52,862 nt of DNA from an uncultured Lachnospiraceae bacterium (lineage in GTDB: Bacteria > Bacillota > Clostridia > Lachnospirales > Lachnospiraceae). The stretch's first letter is position 1; each line of letters starts with the position of its first letter. A model generated the notes under the pieces. The model made no database searches. It was given only the letters and a program-made list of their open reading frames with translations, and was not told the origin of the DNA. The stretch lies in NCBI GenBank assembly GCA_947630485.1, contig CANRHU010000014.1, forward strand, positions 1 to 52,862, read 5' to 3'. Made by a program: the position numbers and the translations under genes. This document shows, piece after piece, positions 26,040 to 33,621 of this stretch.

Positions 26040-27077
26040 CTACCTCTCTTCTTTTTTAAAGGCGGTCTCCAACTGCGTCATCAGCGTCCGCAGCGTCTTT
26101 AAAACCTTCTCGTAATCCATCCGCTTCGGTCCGATAATGCCTATGGTTCCACGGATTCCCTCGCCCAATTCATAATTGGCGGTCACCACGCTGCAGTCCC
26201 GCATGGCCTGCACCGGCGATTCCTCCCCGATATAGACCTGAATTCCGGTTCCTTTTTCCGAACCGTCGTCCGCATCCACAAGATCCTTCAAAAGCTCCGT
26301 GTGCTCCAGCGTCTGCAGAAGCTCGCTGGCCTTCTGATTATCGCTCAACTCCGGATACTTGAAAATGTTCGTCGCTCCGCTGGTATAGATCTGCAGATCT
26401 TCCGAATCCGCGCGAATCACCTCGGCCACCTGCTCCAGGACCAAGTCCACCACTTCGGCATGGGCGCCTGCCTGCTGCTTCATGCGGCTGATCACGTCAA
26501 GATTGATCTCCTCAATGGTCAGCCCGTTCAGATTGCTGTTCAGCAGGATGTTCATATTCAGAATCTCATCGTCGCTCAGCATATCCTTCACAGGGACGAT
26601 GGTATTCTTGATCAGATTTCCTTCCAGCACCGTAACAATCAGCATCTTATCCACGTCCACCCGGGACAGCTGAATGAATTTCAGCTTATTCTCCTGATAG
26701 CGCGGGCCGCTGATCAGCGCGGCGTAGTTCGTATCGTGGGCCAAAAGCTTCGCCAGCCGTTTCAGCACTGATTCCAGCCGGTCGATCCGCTGGATCATCA
26801 GCTCCTGAACCTCCGCCGCCTCATTGTCCTTCTCCAAAACGATCTGATCCACATAGAAACGGTAGCCTTTGTCCGAAGGAATCCGCCCGGCAGATGTGTG
26901 GGGCTGCACAATATAGCCCATTTCCTCCAGATCAGACATCTCGTTACGGATCGTAGCAGAACTCCATTTGTTATCTACATACTTGGAAATGGTCCTGGAT
27001 CCCACCGGCTCCCCGGTGTCCATATAATTCTTGATGATCGCCTTCAATATGGTAATCTTCCGTTCGTCCAGTTCCAT
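26040..27077 (-). CDS. hrcA: Heat-inducible transcription repressor HrcA
   Basis: First gene of the CIRCE-regulated operon; 345 residues as expected. The N-terminal winged helix (ERKITILKAIIKNYMDTGEP, WSSATIRNEMSDLEEMGYI) binds CIRCE; the rest is the GAF-like and inserted dimerisation part. HrcA represses its own operon and is kept active by GroEL in studied species. The CIRCE operator and a near-consensus promoter are directly upstream. Confidence 0.97.
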   Translation of the reverse strand: MELDERKITILKAIIKNYMDTGEPVGSRTISKYVDNKWSSATIRNEMSDLEEMGYIVQPHTSAGRIPSDKGYRFYVDQIVLEKDNEAAEVQELMIQRIDRLESVLKRLAKLLAHDTNYAALISGPRYQENKLKFIQLSRVDVDKMLIVTVLEGNLIKNTIVPVKDMLSDDEILNMNILLNSNLNGLTIEEINLDVISRMKQQAGAHAEVVDLVLEQVAEVIRADSEDLQIYTSGATNIFKYPELSDNQKASELLQTLEHTELLKDLVDADDGSEKGTGIQVYIGEESPVQAMRDCSVVTANYELGEGIRGTIGIIGPKRMDYEKVLKTLRTLMTQLETAFKKEER

Positions 27078-27109
27078 GGTTCTGCTCCTTTCCGTGTCTA
27101 TTTAGGTTG

Positions 27110-27136
27110 TTAGCACTCACTTGTATCGAGTGCTAA
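27110..27136 (-). promoter_or_regulatory. CIRCE operator
   Basis: TTAGCACTC (27110-27118), nine bases, GAGTGCTAA (27128-27136): a perfect CIRCE inverted repeat just downstream of the predicted transcription start of hrcA. It is the HrcA binding site. Confidence 0.97.
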
Positions 27137-27149
27137 TTCCTACGTTCTT

Positions 27150-27178
27150 ACTATATTACTTCCCCCAATATTTGTCAA
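27150..27178 (-). promoter_or_regulatory. Promoter of the hrcA-grpE-dnaK-dnaJ operon
   Basis: On the minus strand TTGACA (27173-27178) and TATAGT (27150-27155) with a 17-base spacer. CIRCE follows immediately. Confidence 0.88.
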
Positions 27179-27225
27179 TAGTTTTTTTTAATTTCTTCTA
27201 CTTTTATATACTTTGCTTCTAATGC

Positions 27226-27253
27226 TTGACTTTTAACAGATTTGTAATATAAT
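27226..27253 (+). promoter_or_regulatory. Promoter of the first 3D-domain protein gene
   Basis: TTGACT (27226-27231) and TATAAT (27248-27253) with a 16-base spacer in an AT-rich gap, divergent from hrcA. Confidence 0.75.
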
Positions 27254-27304
27254 TGTAATTGACAAAGATTCCATAAGATGAAAATGATATGTGAGGTATC
27301 TGAT

Positions 27305-28363
27305 ATGAGACGAAGTACTCGAAACAAGCTGGCCCTCGCGGCCTCCGCTGCCGCGCTCAGCCTGCTGTTTAGCATACCGGCCATGGCCGCTGCGGAGGGC
27401 CACCTGGACTGGGCCAATCAGAAAACCATTGCCGGATGGGTTTGGGATCAGAGCTCTCCGGAGACAACCCTTGAAGTGCGGATTGAAATCACGCCTGAGG
27501 GTTCCGACACGGCGGCGGCGACTCTGACCGCTGCGGCCGAAAGCTACCGCGGCGACCTGGAGGCCTCTACCGGTTCCCCGAACCACGGCTTTTTCTGTCC
27601 GGTTGACTGGACGCTTCTGTCCGGCAGCCGTTTTACCGTGACCGCCTATACGACGGCAGGCGGCGAAAAGACGGCCCTGCTCGGCACGATTCACTATGAT
27701 ACGGCTTCCGTCGTTCCCGTGCTTTCCGAGAAAACCGACGCCGCCGCTTCCCAGACAGACGAGGGCTCCAAAAGCGCTCCCGGCGCTTACGGCCCCGGCG
27801 TATCCGCTTCGGCCGCTTCCGGTCCCGGCTATTTCGGTCCCGGCGCTCAGCCGGCCGCGGCAAAGTCCACCGAGACGGATGATCCGGCTTCAAGCGACAC
27901 GAAAAATACAGAAAGCGCGTCAACTCTGCATGGAAATGAAACCGCTGCGTCCGCTGCCTCTTCCGCAGGCGGCCCGGGCGTTTCCGCCAATGGACCGGGG
28001 GCGTCAGCCGTTTCCGATACGGCCAAATCCTCTGCCCAGTCAGACGGCGCCTCCTCCGGTTGGAAGCAGGGCGCTTCGCTCGGATCTTTTACCACTACCG
28101 GCTACTGCAACTGCTCAGTCTGTTCCAGCGGCTGGGGTCTCACCTACAGCGGGACGGTGCCCAAGGCAAACCATACGATCTCTGCCGATATCAATGTTTT
28201 CCCAATCGGCACCAAGCTTATGATCAACGGCATTGTCTACACGGTGGAGGATATCGGGAGCAGCGTCAACGGCGGCCGCATCGACATCTATTACGATTCA
28301 CATGAAGCGGCCGTAGCTCATGGAACACAGACGGCGGAGGTATTCGCGGTTATCGCAGAGTAA
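27305..28363 (+). CDS. Secreted 3D-domain protein, paralogue 1
   Basis: A 352-residue secreted protein. I start at ATG 27305 (GAGG 8 bases upstream); an ATG at 27278 has no such site. The N-terminal signal peptide ends around AMAAAEG. A first domain of about 100 residues contains GHLDW, GWVWDQ and YRGDLEAS. Then comes a Ser/Ala/Pro/Gly-rich linker with recurring YGPGVSA, YFGPGA, GGPGVSA elements, and finally a 3D domain with its acidic residues: FTTTGYCNCSVCSSGW, ADINVFPIGTKLMI, VEDIGS and RIDIYYDSHEAA. 3D domains occur in MltA-type and Rpf/YabE-type lytic transglycosylases, so a role in peptidoglycan cleavage is inferred. The linker contains a partial repeat copy. Confidence 0.88.
   Translation: MRRSTRNKLALAASAAALSLLFSIPAMAAAEGHLDWANQKTIAGWVWDQSSPETTLEVRIEITPEGSDTAAATLTAAAESYRGDLEASTGSPNHGFFCPVDWTLLSGSRFTVTAYTTAGGEKTALLGTIHYDTASVVPVLSEKTDAAASQTDEGSKSAPGAYGPGVSASAASGPGYFGPGAQPAAAKSTETDDPASSDTKNTESASTLHGNETAASAASSAGGPGVSANGPGASAVSDTAKSSAQSDGASSGWKQGASLGSFTTTGYCNCSVCSSGWGLTYSGTVPKANHTISADINVFPIGTKLMINGIVYTVEDIGSSVNGGRIDIYYDSHEAAVAHGTQTAEVFAVIAE
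27900..27940 (-). repeat. Degenerate 39-bp repeat copy inside a coding linker
   Basis: On the minus strand: CATTTCCATGCAGAG, then TTGACGCGCTTTCTGTATTT. Both ends match the units at 13934-14060; about 8 bases are missing from the middle. It is translated on the plus strand as part of the disordered linker (around TESASTLHGNETA). Confidence 0.5.
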
Positions 28364-28380
28364 GTAATACACATACATAG

Positions 28381-28434
28381 GCGGCTGAAAGGCTTATGCA
28401 ATATGCAGAATCCCTTTCAACCGCTTCTTTTTTT
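28381..28434 (+). terminator. Intrinsic terminator after 3D paralogue 1
   Basis: GCGGCTGAAAGG (28381-28392) pairs with CCTTTCAACCGC (28413-28424) with one mismatch, followed by TTCTTTTTTT. Confidence 0.85.
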
Positions 28435-28508
28435 GCATTTTCATACTATCTGTCCGTTTTCCCGCATATACATAGAAACAGAAAACAGGAAAGGACGGAC
28501 AAATAGCC

Positions 28509-29252
28509 ATGCGTTTCAGACAACCCCTTATAGCCGCCCTTACGGCCTCCCTGGCGATCCTCGCAGGAACAACCACGGCCAGAGCCGCGCAGCCGCTCGG
28601 CTTTCTCGACGGCACGGACGGACAAGCCGTCTGGGGCTGGGCGTGGGATGCGGAAAATCCCGGCTCCCCGGCAGAGGTACAGCTTGTAATCCTGCACGCT
28701 GACAGCGGCCTGCCCGCCGCGTCCCAGACAATCATCGCCGACCAGTACCGCGCGGACCTTAAGCAGTACGGCGGCGGCTGTCACTCATTCGCCTTTTCCC
28801 CCGCCGCAAATCAGCTGCCCGAGGGCAGCTATACCGTCCGGGCCTTCTGCGGAGGAATTCCTTTAAGCGGTATCTTCTACTGGCAGGGCGGCTCTTCCGC
28901 CATCACGTACTCTCCCGCGCCCGCTTCGTCCGCAAATGCCGCCGACACTTCCGAAACGCCAGTCGCCTTTCTGGGCGTTTTCCGCACGACCGCTTACTGC
29001 TCCTGCCGGCGCTGTTCCGGCCGCTGGGGCCGGATCACCAGCAGCGGAGCCGTCGCCACCGCCAGACACACGGCGGCGGTGGATCCTCGGGTCATCCCCT
29101 ATGGGACACGGCTGATGATCGACGGCGTGGTTTACACCGCGGAGGACGAGGGAAGCGGCGTCATAGGAAACCATATTGATATCTACTGCGATACTCACGC
29201 TGAAGCCGCCGCTTACGGTCTTCAGCAGAAAGAAGTATACCTGGTGTACTGA
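28509..29252 (+). CDS. Secreted 3D-domain protein, paralogue 2
   Basis: A shorter relative (247 residues) of the preceding gene with the same plan: signal peptide ending near ARAAQ, N-terminal domain (GFLDGTDG, WGWAWDAENP, YRADLKQYGG, SYTVRAF), a short linker instead of the long one, and a 3D domain (FRTTAYCSCRRCSGRWG, VDPRVIPYGTRLMI, AEDEGS, HIDIYCDTHAEA). Four cysteines early in the 3D domain (CSC, RRC in both paralogues as CNC, SVC) suggest a metal site or disulfides specific to this pair. It is separated from paralogue 1 by a terminator, so it should have its own promoter; I could not point to one. Confidence 0.87.
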   Translation: MRFRQPLIAALTASLAILAGTTTARAAQPLGFLDGTDGQAVWGWAWDAENPGSPAEVQLVILHADSGLPAASQTIIADQYRADLKQYGGGCHSFAFSPAANQLPEGSYTVRAFCGGIPLSGIFYWQGGSSAITYSPAPASSANAADTSETPVAFLGVFRTTAYCSCRRCSGRWGRITSSGAVATARHTAAVDPRVIPYGTRLMIDGVVYTAEDEGSGVIGNHIDIYCDTHAEAAAYGLQQKEVYLVY

Positions 29253-29259
29253 GCCGGTC

Positions 29260-29326
29260 AGCCTCCCCTGCCTTTCCCGGCGACGCGCTCTCAGCCCTCT
29301 TCCGCCTTCCCCGGCGACGTCCTCTC
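29260..29326. repeat. Tandem duplication of 33/34 bp across the GNAT stop codon
   Basis: 29260-29292 and 29293-29326 are two imperfect copies sharing CCCGGCGACG and CTCTC. The stop codon of the minus-strand GNAT gene (29291-29293) sits at their junction. Confidence 0.7.
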
Positions 29327-29851
29327 ATACGCCAGGCGCTCGCTCCCATCCTCCAGATGAATGATCCCGCAGCGGACGAAACCGTTCTTCCGCAGCATAT
29401 TCTGCATCACCACATTATCCCTGTGCGTATCGATGCGCAGATGACCGCACCGCTCAAACGCCCAGTTGACGCAGAAGGAACCGGCCCCCTTTGCAATCCC
29501 CGACGACGCGATCCGGTGCACCACGCCGTAGGGGGCGCTGCTCCTCCAGGCGCCGCCCTCGATCACGCGGTACGTGGGATCCTCCCCTTCCCTGTAATAA
29601 AACACCGCCGCAACCGCATCCCGAAACATACAGACATAGGAATTTCCGTCCTCCACGTCGCGGACCACCTGCTCCGCGGGCGGATCTGTCGTCCCCCACT
29701 GGTTGGGATTGCCGTGCTCCGCCATGAATTTTCGCGCGCGCTCATAGACCGCCAGAACCTGCCCCAGCTGCTCCGGCCTTGTCTTTTCGACGCGAAACGG
29801 CGCATTCTCTTTCAGAACATTCTCATTCGGAAGCTGACTTTTCTGCTCCAT
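29291..29851 (-). CDS. GNAT family N-acetyltransferase
   Basis: A 186-residue acetyl-CoA-dependent N-acetyltransferase, substrate unknown. Recognisable parts are a GNAT core with YVCMFRDAVAAVFYYREG, the acetyl-CoA region VVHRIASSGIAKGAGSFC, and LRIDTHRDNVVMQNMLRKNGF, the classic motif B. I start at ATG 29851, 7 bases after GGAGG; the frame extends 38 codons further upstream but without a ribosome-binding site. It is convergent with the 3D gene; its C-terminal codons belong to a tandem duplication. Confidence 0.88.
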   Translation of the reverse strand: MEQKSQLPNENVLKENAPFRVEKTRPEQLGQVLAVYERARKFMAEHGNPNQWGTTDPPAEQVVRDVEDGNSYVCMFRDAVAAVFYYREGEDPTYRVIEGGAWRSSAPYGVVHRIASSGIAKGAGSFCVNWAFERCGHLRIDTHRDNVVMQNMLRKNGFVRCGIIHLEDGSERLAYERTSPGKAEEG

Positions 29852-30028
29852 TCTCTTTCCTCCATCTTCCGGCTGCCGGTTCCAAAGCGCGATACCGCAG
29901 CGCCCCGGCCGACAGGATGAGTATACCATGATTTCAAGGACGTGGGAACATTTTTCATTTTTCACTTTTCAAGTTTTTCCGATTCCTGTATACTGTAAGC
30001 AAAATCTACTTCAAAGGGGGAACCTGTT

Positions 30029-30472
30029 ATGGAAGAACAAAAGAATCTGACGAATACAACCGATTCGGCCGAGTGGGCCGCCATCATGAAACGCCTCGAA
30101 TCCAGCAACGCGGCGCAGGAACGCTATGCGCGGAAGCAGTACATTATGTCCTTAATCGGAGCGGGGGCCAATCTCCTGGCCCTGGCGCTGGTCCTGTTTC
30201 TGACAGTCACGCTGCTCCCCAGGATCAACTCCACCTTCGTTGGGCTGAACGCGGTCATGAAAAACGTTGAATCGATCACCGAAGATCTGGCCGCGGTCGA
30301 TATCGAGGGAACGATGGACAGCGTCAACGGTCTGGTAAACGGAAGCACGGACAGCCTGAATCAGGCGATGAAAAAAATCAACGCCATCGACATCGAAAAG
30401 CTGAACTCGGCGATTCAGAATTTAAACGACGCCATCGAACCCATGGCCAAATTCGCGAACCTGTTCAAATAA
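30029..30472 (+). CDS. Small membrane protein of unknown function with coiled-coil tail
   Basis: A 147-residue protein I do not recognise by name. Residues 1-39 are polar, 40-63 form a single transmembrane helix (LLALALVLFLTVTLL), and the rest is helical with heptad-like spacing and repeated motifs VDIEGTMDSVNGL, SLNQAMKKINAI, DIEKLNSAIQNLNDAIEPM. It resembles a signalling-type or methyl-accepting coiled coil without a signalling domain. It has a GGGGG-type ribosome-binding site (AAAGGGGG) and ends before a strong terminator, so it is monocistronic. Confidence 0.75.
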   Translation: MEEQKNLTNTTDSAEWAAIMKRLESSNAAQERYARKQYIMSLIGAGANLLALALVLFLTVTLLPRINSTFVGLNAVMKNVESITEDLAAVDIEGTMDSVNGLVNGSTDSLNQAMKKINAIDIEKLNSAIQNLNDAIEPMAKFANLFK

Positions 30473-30487
30473 CCTCAAAAAGCGCAA

Positions 30488-30533
30488 AAATCCCGCACAG
30501 CCCCAACCTTCTCATCGGAGCCGTGCGGGATTT
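30488..30533. terminator. Bidirectional terminator between convergent genes
   Basis: AAATCCCGCAC (30488-30498) and GTGCGGGATTT (30523-30533) are perfect 11-bp arms with A/T-rich outer ends on both sides, between the small membrane protein gene and the aldo/keto reductase gene. Confidence 0.85.
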
Positions 30534-30567
30534 GACTTTCATTCGTTCTGTCCGCGCGCCGGAAGCA

Positions 30568-31680
30568 TTATCCCATTAACGCCGCGATATCCTTCATAAC
30601 CTCACTGACCTTCAGATGCTGCGGGCAAATCTGCTCGCATTTATGACATGCGCGGCACTGGTCGGAGCGAACCTCAAAGGCCTCGTAGGCTTCCCTGGCC
30701 TTATTCTTATTGCGGTGAAGGCCATAGCTGTTATACACCTTGAAAATCTCCGGAATATTCAGGCCGAACGGACACGGCATACAGTAGGCGCAGCCGGTGC
30801 AGCCGACCATGGACATCTTGTCGTAGATTTCCTTGACCTTCCCGTAGGCGGCCTCCTCCTCCCCGCTCAGCATACCGACGCCGCTGCGGGAAGCGTAGAC
30901 CAGATTATCCTCCACCTGCTGCCTGCTGCTCATACCGCTTAGAACCACGCCAACTTCCGGCTGGTTCCAAAGGAAATCAAACGCATGCTCCACCGGCGTC
31001 TTCTCCGCGGAGAACGCAGCCGCCACATGGCTGGACAAATTCGCCAGACGCCCGCCCAAAAGCGGTTCCATGACGACGACGCCCATACCTCTCGCCGCCG
31101 CGCAGCGCATACCCTCGGTTCCGGCCTGATTGGCAACGTCAATGTAATTATACTGGATCTGGCAGAATTCCCATTCATCCGTATAATCCAGAATCTCTTT
31201 GAAGGCGTTCAGGTCGTCATGGAAGGAGAAGCCGATGTGGCGGATCTTTCCAGCCTTTTTCGCCTCCTTCATATGCTCGACCAGATGAAACGGCTTCACC
31301 ACCTTCTCAAGCCGTTCCCTTCCCATCGCGTGAAGCAGATAGAAATCGATGTGGTCCGTCTGAAGCTTTTGAAGCTGCTCGTTCAGAATCCTGTCAAAAT
31401 CCGCCTCGCCCTTTACCGCCCAAAGCGGGCATTTCGTAGCAAGATAGACCTTCTCCCGATAACCGTCCTGCAGCGCCTTTCCCACGACGATCTCGCTTTT
31501 GCCGTCATGGTAGGGATAGGCGGTGTCAATGTAATTCACGCCCTCATCGATGGCGCGGCGGATGATGGCGACAGCCTCCTCCTCATTCACAGATCCGTCT
31601 TCCAAAACCGGAAGACGCATACAGCCGAATCCCAGCGCGGAAACTTCTGCGCCGGTATTGCCAAACTTACGATACTGCAT
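30568..31680 (-). CDS. Aldo/keto reductase with C-terminal 4Fe-4S ferredoxin domain
   Basis: A 370-residue oxidoreductase. The TIM-barrel part begins MQYRKFGNTGAEVSALGFG and has YIDTAYPYHDGKSE (catalytic Asp/Tyr), LATKCPLW (Lys) and DFYLLHAM (His). The C-terminal about 100 residues carry two cysteine clusters, CTGCAYCMPCP and CRACHKCEQICP, typical of the ferredoxin-containing AKR group of anaerobes. The start at 31680 follows AAAGGAGGGG; the frame continues upstream without a site. It lies 141 bp after kdgK and could be co-transcribed, but TATACT upstream suggests its own weak promoter. Confidence 0.93.
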   Translation of the reverse strand: MQYRKFGNTGAEVSALGFGCMRLPVLEDGSVNEEEAVAIIRRAIDEGVNYIDTAYPYHDGKSEIVVGKALQDGYREKVYLATKCPLWAVKGEADFDRILNEQLQKLQTDHIDFYLLHAMGRERLEKVVKPFHLVEHMKEAKKAGKIRHIGFSFHDDLNAFKEILDYTDEWEFCQIQYNYIDVANQAGTEGMRCAAARGMGVVVMEPLLGGRLANLSSHVAAAFSAEKTPVEHAFDFLWNQPEVGVVLSGMSSRQQVEDNLVYASRSGVGMLSGEEEAAYGKVKEIYDKMSMVGCTGCAYCMPCPFGLNIPEIFKVYNSYGLHRNKNKAREAYEAFEVRSDQCRACHKCEQICPQHLKVSEVMKDIAALMG

Positions 31681-31741
31681 GTGATACCCCTCCTTTTTAT
31701 ACCTCTCAGTATAGCGTATCCTCCGAAAAATGAAAAGTCCT

Positions 31742-31822
31742 TTTTGCGGCTGTCTTTGCCGCCTCCGCGCGCGGCTGTCTTTGCGCACAGCTGTCTCTGT
31801 GCGCGATTCTCCATGCGCGATC
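31742..31822. repeat. Imperfect hairpin repeats between kdgK and the aldo/keto reductase gene
   Basis: On the plus strand GCGGCTGTCTTTGCCGC, GCGCGGCTGTCTTTGCGC and GCACAGCTGTCTCTGTGC follow one another; each shares GCTGTCT and folds on itself. The kdgK stop codon lies at one edge. Confidence 0.55.
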
Positions 31823-32853
31823 TATCTCTGTACGCGGCCGGAGCCGTCGCCGCCTGCCAGCGCGTCCACATCGGCGCGGGTCACCAGATTGAAATCGCCC
31901 GGGATCGTATGCTTTAACGCCGAAGCGGCCACCGCAAACTCCAGAGCCGCCTTCATATCCTTGCCGTCCAGCAGACCGCAGATCAGGCCCGCCGCAAAGG
32001 AATCGCCGCCGCCCACGCGGTCTACAATCGGAGTGATATGATATTGACGGGAATGGTAAAACTCCCTGGTCTTTCCGTCCATGATGCAGGCGGACCAGCC
32101 GTTGTCGGAAGCGCTGTGGCTCTCGCGCAGGGAGCTTACGATATACTGAAAACCGAACTTGTCCGCCATCTGGTTAAAGATATCCACATAGCCGGCCAGT
32201 TCCAGCTCGCCGGAGGTCACATCGGTGCTGCCGGGCCGGAAGCCCAGAACCTTCTCCGCATCCTCCTCGTTGCCGATGCAGACGTCCACATACTGCATCA
32301 GCTCCGTCATGACACGCTGAGCCTTCTCAGACGACCACAGCTTCTTGCGGAAATTCAGGTCTACGGACACCGTCACGCCGTGGGCCTTCGCGGCCTTCAG
32401 CGCGGCCTCGGTCAGCGCGATGGCGTCGTCACTGACAGCCGGAGTGATGCCGGTAAAGTGGAACCAGTCCGCGCCGCGGAAGATCTCGTCGAAATCAAAT
32501 TCCTCCGGCTTCGCCGTGGAAATCGAGCTGTGGGCGCGGTCATAGACCACATTGGAGGCGCGCATGGCGGAGCCGGTCTCCAGATAGTAGATACCCAGTC
32601 TCTCGCCGCTCCTGGCGATATGCTTCGTGCCGACGTTGTACTTGCGGAGAGCCGCCACCGCGCACTCGCCGATGGGATTATCCGGCACCGCGGTCACAAA
32701 CTCCGCCTCATGGCCGTAGTTGGCCAGAGACACGGCCACATTCGCCTCGCCGCCGCCATAATTGATGTCAAATTCATCCGCCTGGATAAACTTCTCATTG
32801 TTCGGGGTGGACAGTCTCAGCATGATCTCGCCCAGCGTAACTATTTTTGCCAT
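31822..32853 (-). CDS. kdgK: 2-keto-3-deoxygluconate kinase (PfkB family)
   Basis: A PfkB-family sugar kinase (343 residues). The start AKIVTLGEIMLRLS, the substrate motif DINYGGGEANVA, and the C-terminal VDRVGGGDSFAAGLICGLLDG with the catalytic Asp identify it. The position 14 bp after KDPG aldolase makes KDG the best substrate: it would phosphorylate KDG to KDPG, which the neighbour cleaves. Expected to be induced by uronates or related sugar acids through the adjacent IclR regulator. Confidence 0.92.
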   Translation of the reverse strand: MAKIVTLGEIMLRLSTPNNEKFIQADEFDINYGGGEANVAVSLANYGHEAEFVTAVPDNPIGECAVAALRKYNVGTKHIARSGERLGIYYLETGSAMRASNVVYDRAHSSISTAKPEEFDFDEIFRGADWFHFTGITPAVSDDAIALTEAALKAAKAHGVTVSVDLNFRKKLWSSEKAQRVMTELMQYVDVCIGNEEDAEKVLGFRPGSTDVTSGELELAGYVDIFNQMADKFGFQYIVSSLRESHSASDNGWSACIMDGKTREFYHSRQYHITPIVDRVGGGDSFAAGLICGLLDGKDMKAALEFAVAASALKHTIPGDFNLVTRADVDALAGGDGSGRVQR

Positions 32854-32867
32854 AAATGATCTCTCCT

Positions 32868-33521
32868 CTATTTCGCTCTTGCCGCAGCCACAGCCTCAAC
32901 AAATTCCTTCGCCTTCGCCGTCACCGCCGCGTAATCTCCGGTCTTGGCCCCTTTTGTCAGGCTGCTTCCGGTTCCGACCGCATAAGCGCCTGCCTTGATC
33001 CATTTGTCCACGTTGTCCACGTCCACGCCGCCGGACGGCATAAACTCTCCCTGGGGAAGCGGTCCCTTGAAGGAGCTGATGGCCGCGGGTCCCACGATAT
33101 TGCCCGGGAAAATCTTAATCACGTCGCAGCCAGCCTCCATGGCCGTAATCGCCTCGGTGGGCGTCATGACGCCGGGAAGCATCGGCACGCGGTAGCGGTT
33201 GCACAGCTTGATGGTCTCCACATTCAGGCCGGGGCTCACCACGTAGTTGGCGCCCGCCAGAATGACCTGTCTCGCAGTCTCCGGATCAAGAACCGTACCT
33301 GCCCCGATCACCACCTGATCATCGTCCTTATACTTCTTCGCCATGGCCGCGATAAACTCTACCGGATTCCCCTCGTCCATCGTCATCGTAATCTCGATGA
33401 AATGAATCCCCCCGGCGATGATGGCATCCACCACCTTCTCGCCCTGCTCCAGGTTCTTCGCACGAACCACAGCTACCAGACAGTCCTCGCGCATCCTTGA
33501 CAGTACCTTCTCCTTTTTCAT
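32868..33521 (-). CDS. eda: KDPG / 4-hydroxy-2-oxoglutarate aldolase
   Basis: A class I aldolase of 217 residues that splits KDPG to pyruvate and glyceraldehyde 3-phosphate. The Schiff-base lysine is in CDVIKIFPGNIVGP; VIGAGTVLDPETARQVILAG and FMPSGGVDVDNVD are also typical. First gene of the eda-kdgK unit, with a near-consensus promoter and a palindromic operator upstream. Confidence 0.95.
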   Translation of the reverse strand: MKKEKVLSRMREDCLVAVVRAKNLEQGEKVVDAIIAGGIHFIEITMTMDEGNPVEFIAAMAKKYKDDDQVVIGAGTVLDPETARQVILAGANYVVSPGLNVETIKLCNRYRVPMLPGVMTPTEAITAMEAGCDVIKIFPGNIVGPAAISSFKGPLPQGEFMPSGGVDVDNVDKWIKAGAYAVGTGSSLTKGAKTGDYAAVTAKAKEFVEAVAAARAK

Positions 33522-33550
33522 GGCGTTACTCTCCTTTTCTTATTTTTGTT

Positions 33551-33579
33551 CGTATATGCGAATCATTTTCGCAAATACG
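33551..33579. promoter_or_regulatory. 29-bp palindrome, likely IclR/KdgR operator
   Basis: CGTATATGCGAA (33551-33562) and TTCGCAAATACG (33568-33579) are 12-bp arms matching at 11 positions around a 5-base centre. It lies between the predicted eda transcription start and the ribosome-binding site, so a bound repressor would block elongation. The adjacent IclR gene is the obvious candidate. Confidence 0.8.
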
Positions 33580-33592
33580 ATTTTATGGTTTC

Positions 33593-33621
33593 AGTATACT
33601 CCTTTTTCCGTGTCTTGTCAA
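33593..33621 (-). promoter_or_regulatory. Promoter of eda-kdgK
   Basis: On the minus strand TTGACA (33616-33621) and TATACT (33593-33598) with a 17-base spacer. The -35 box overlaps the iclR-type gene stop codon. Confidence 0.88.
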
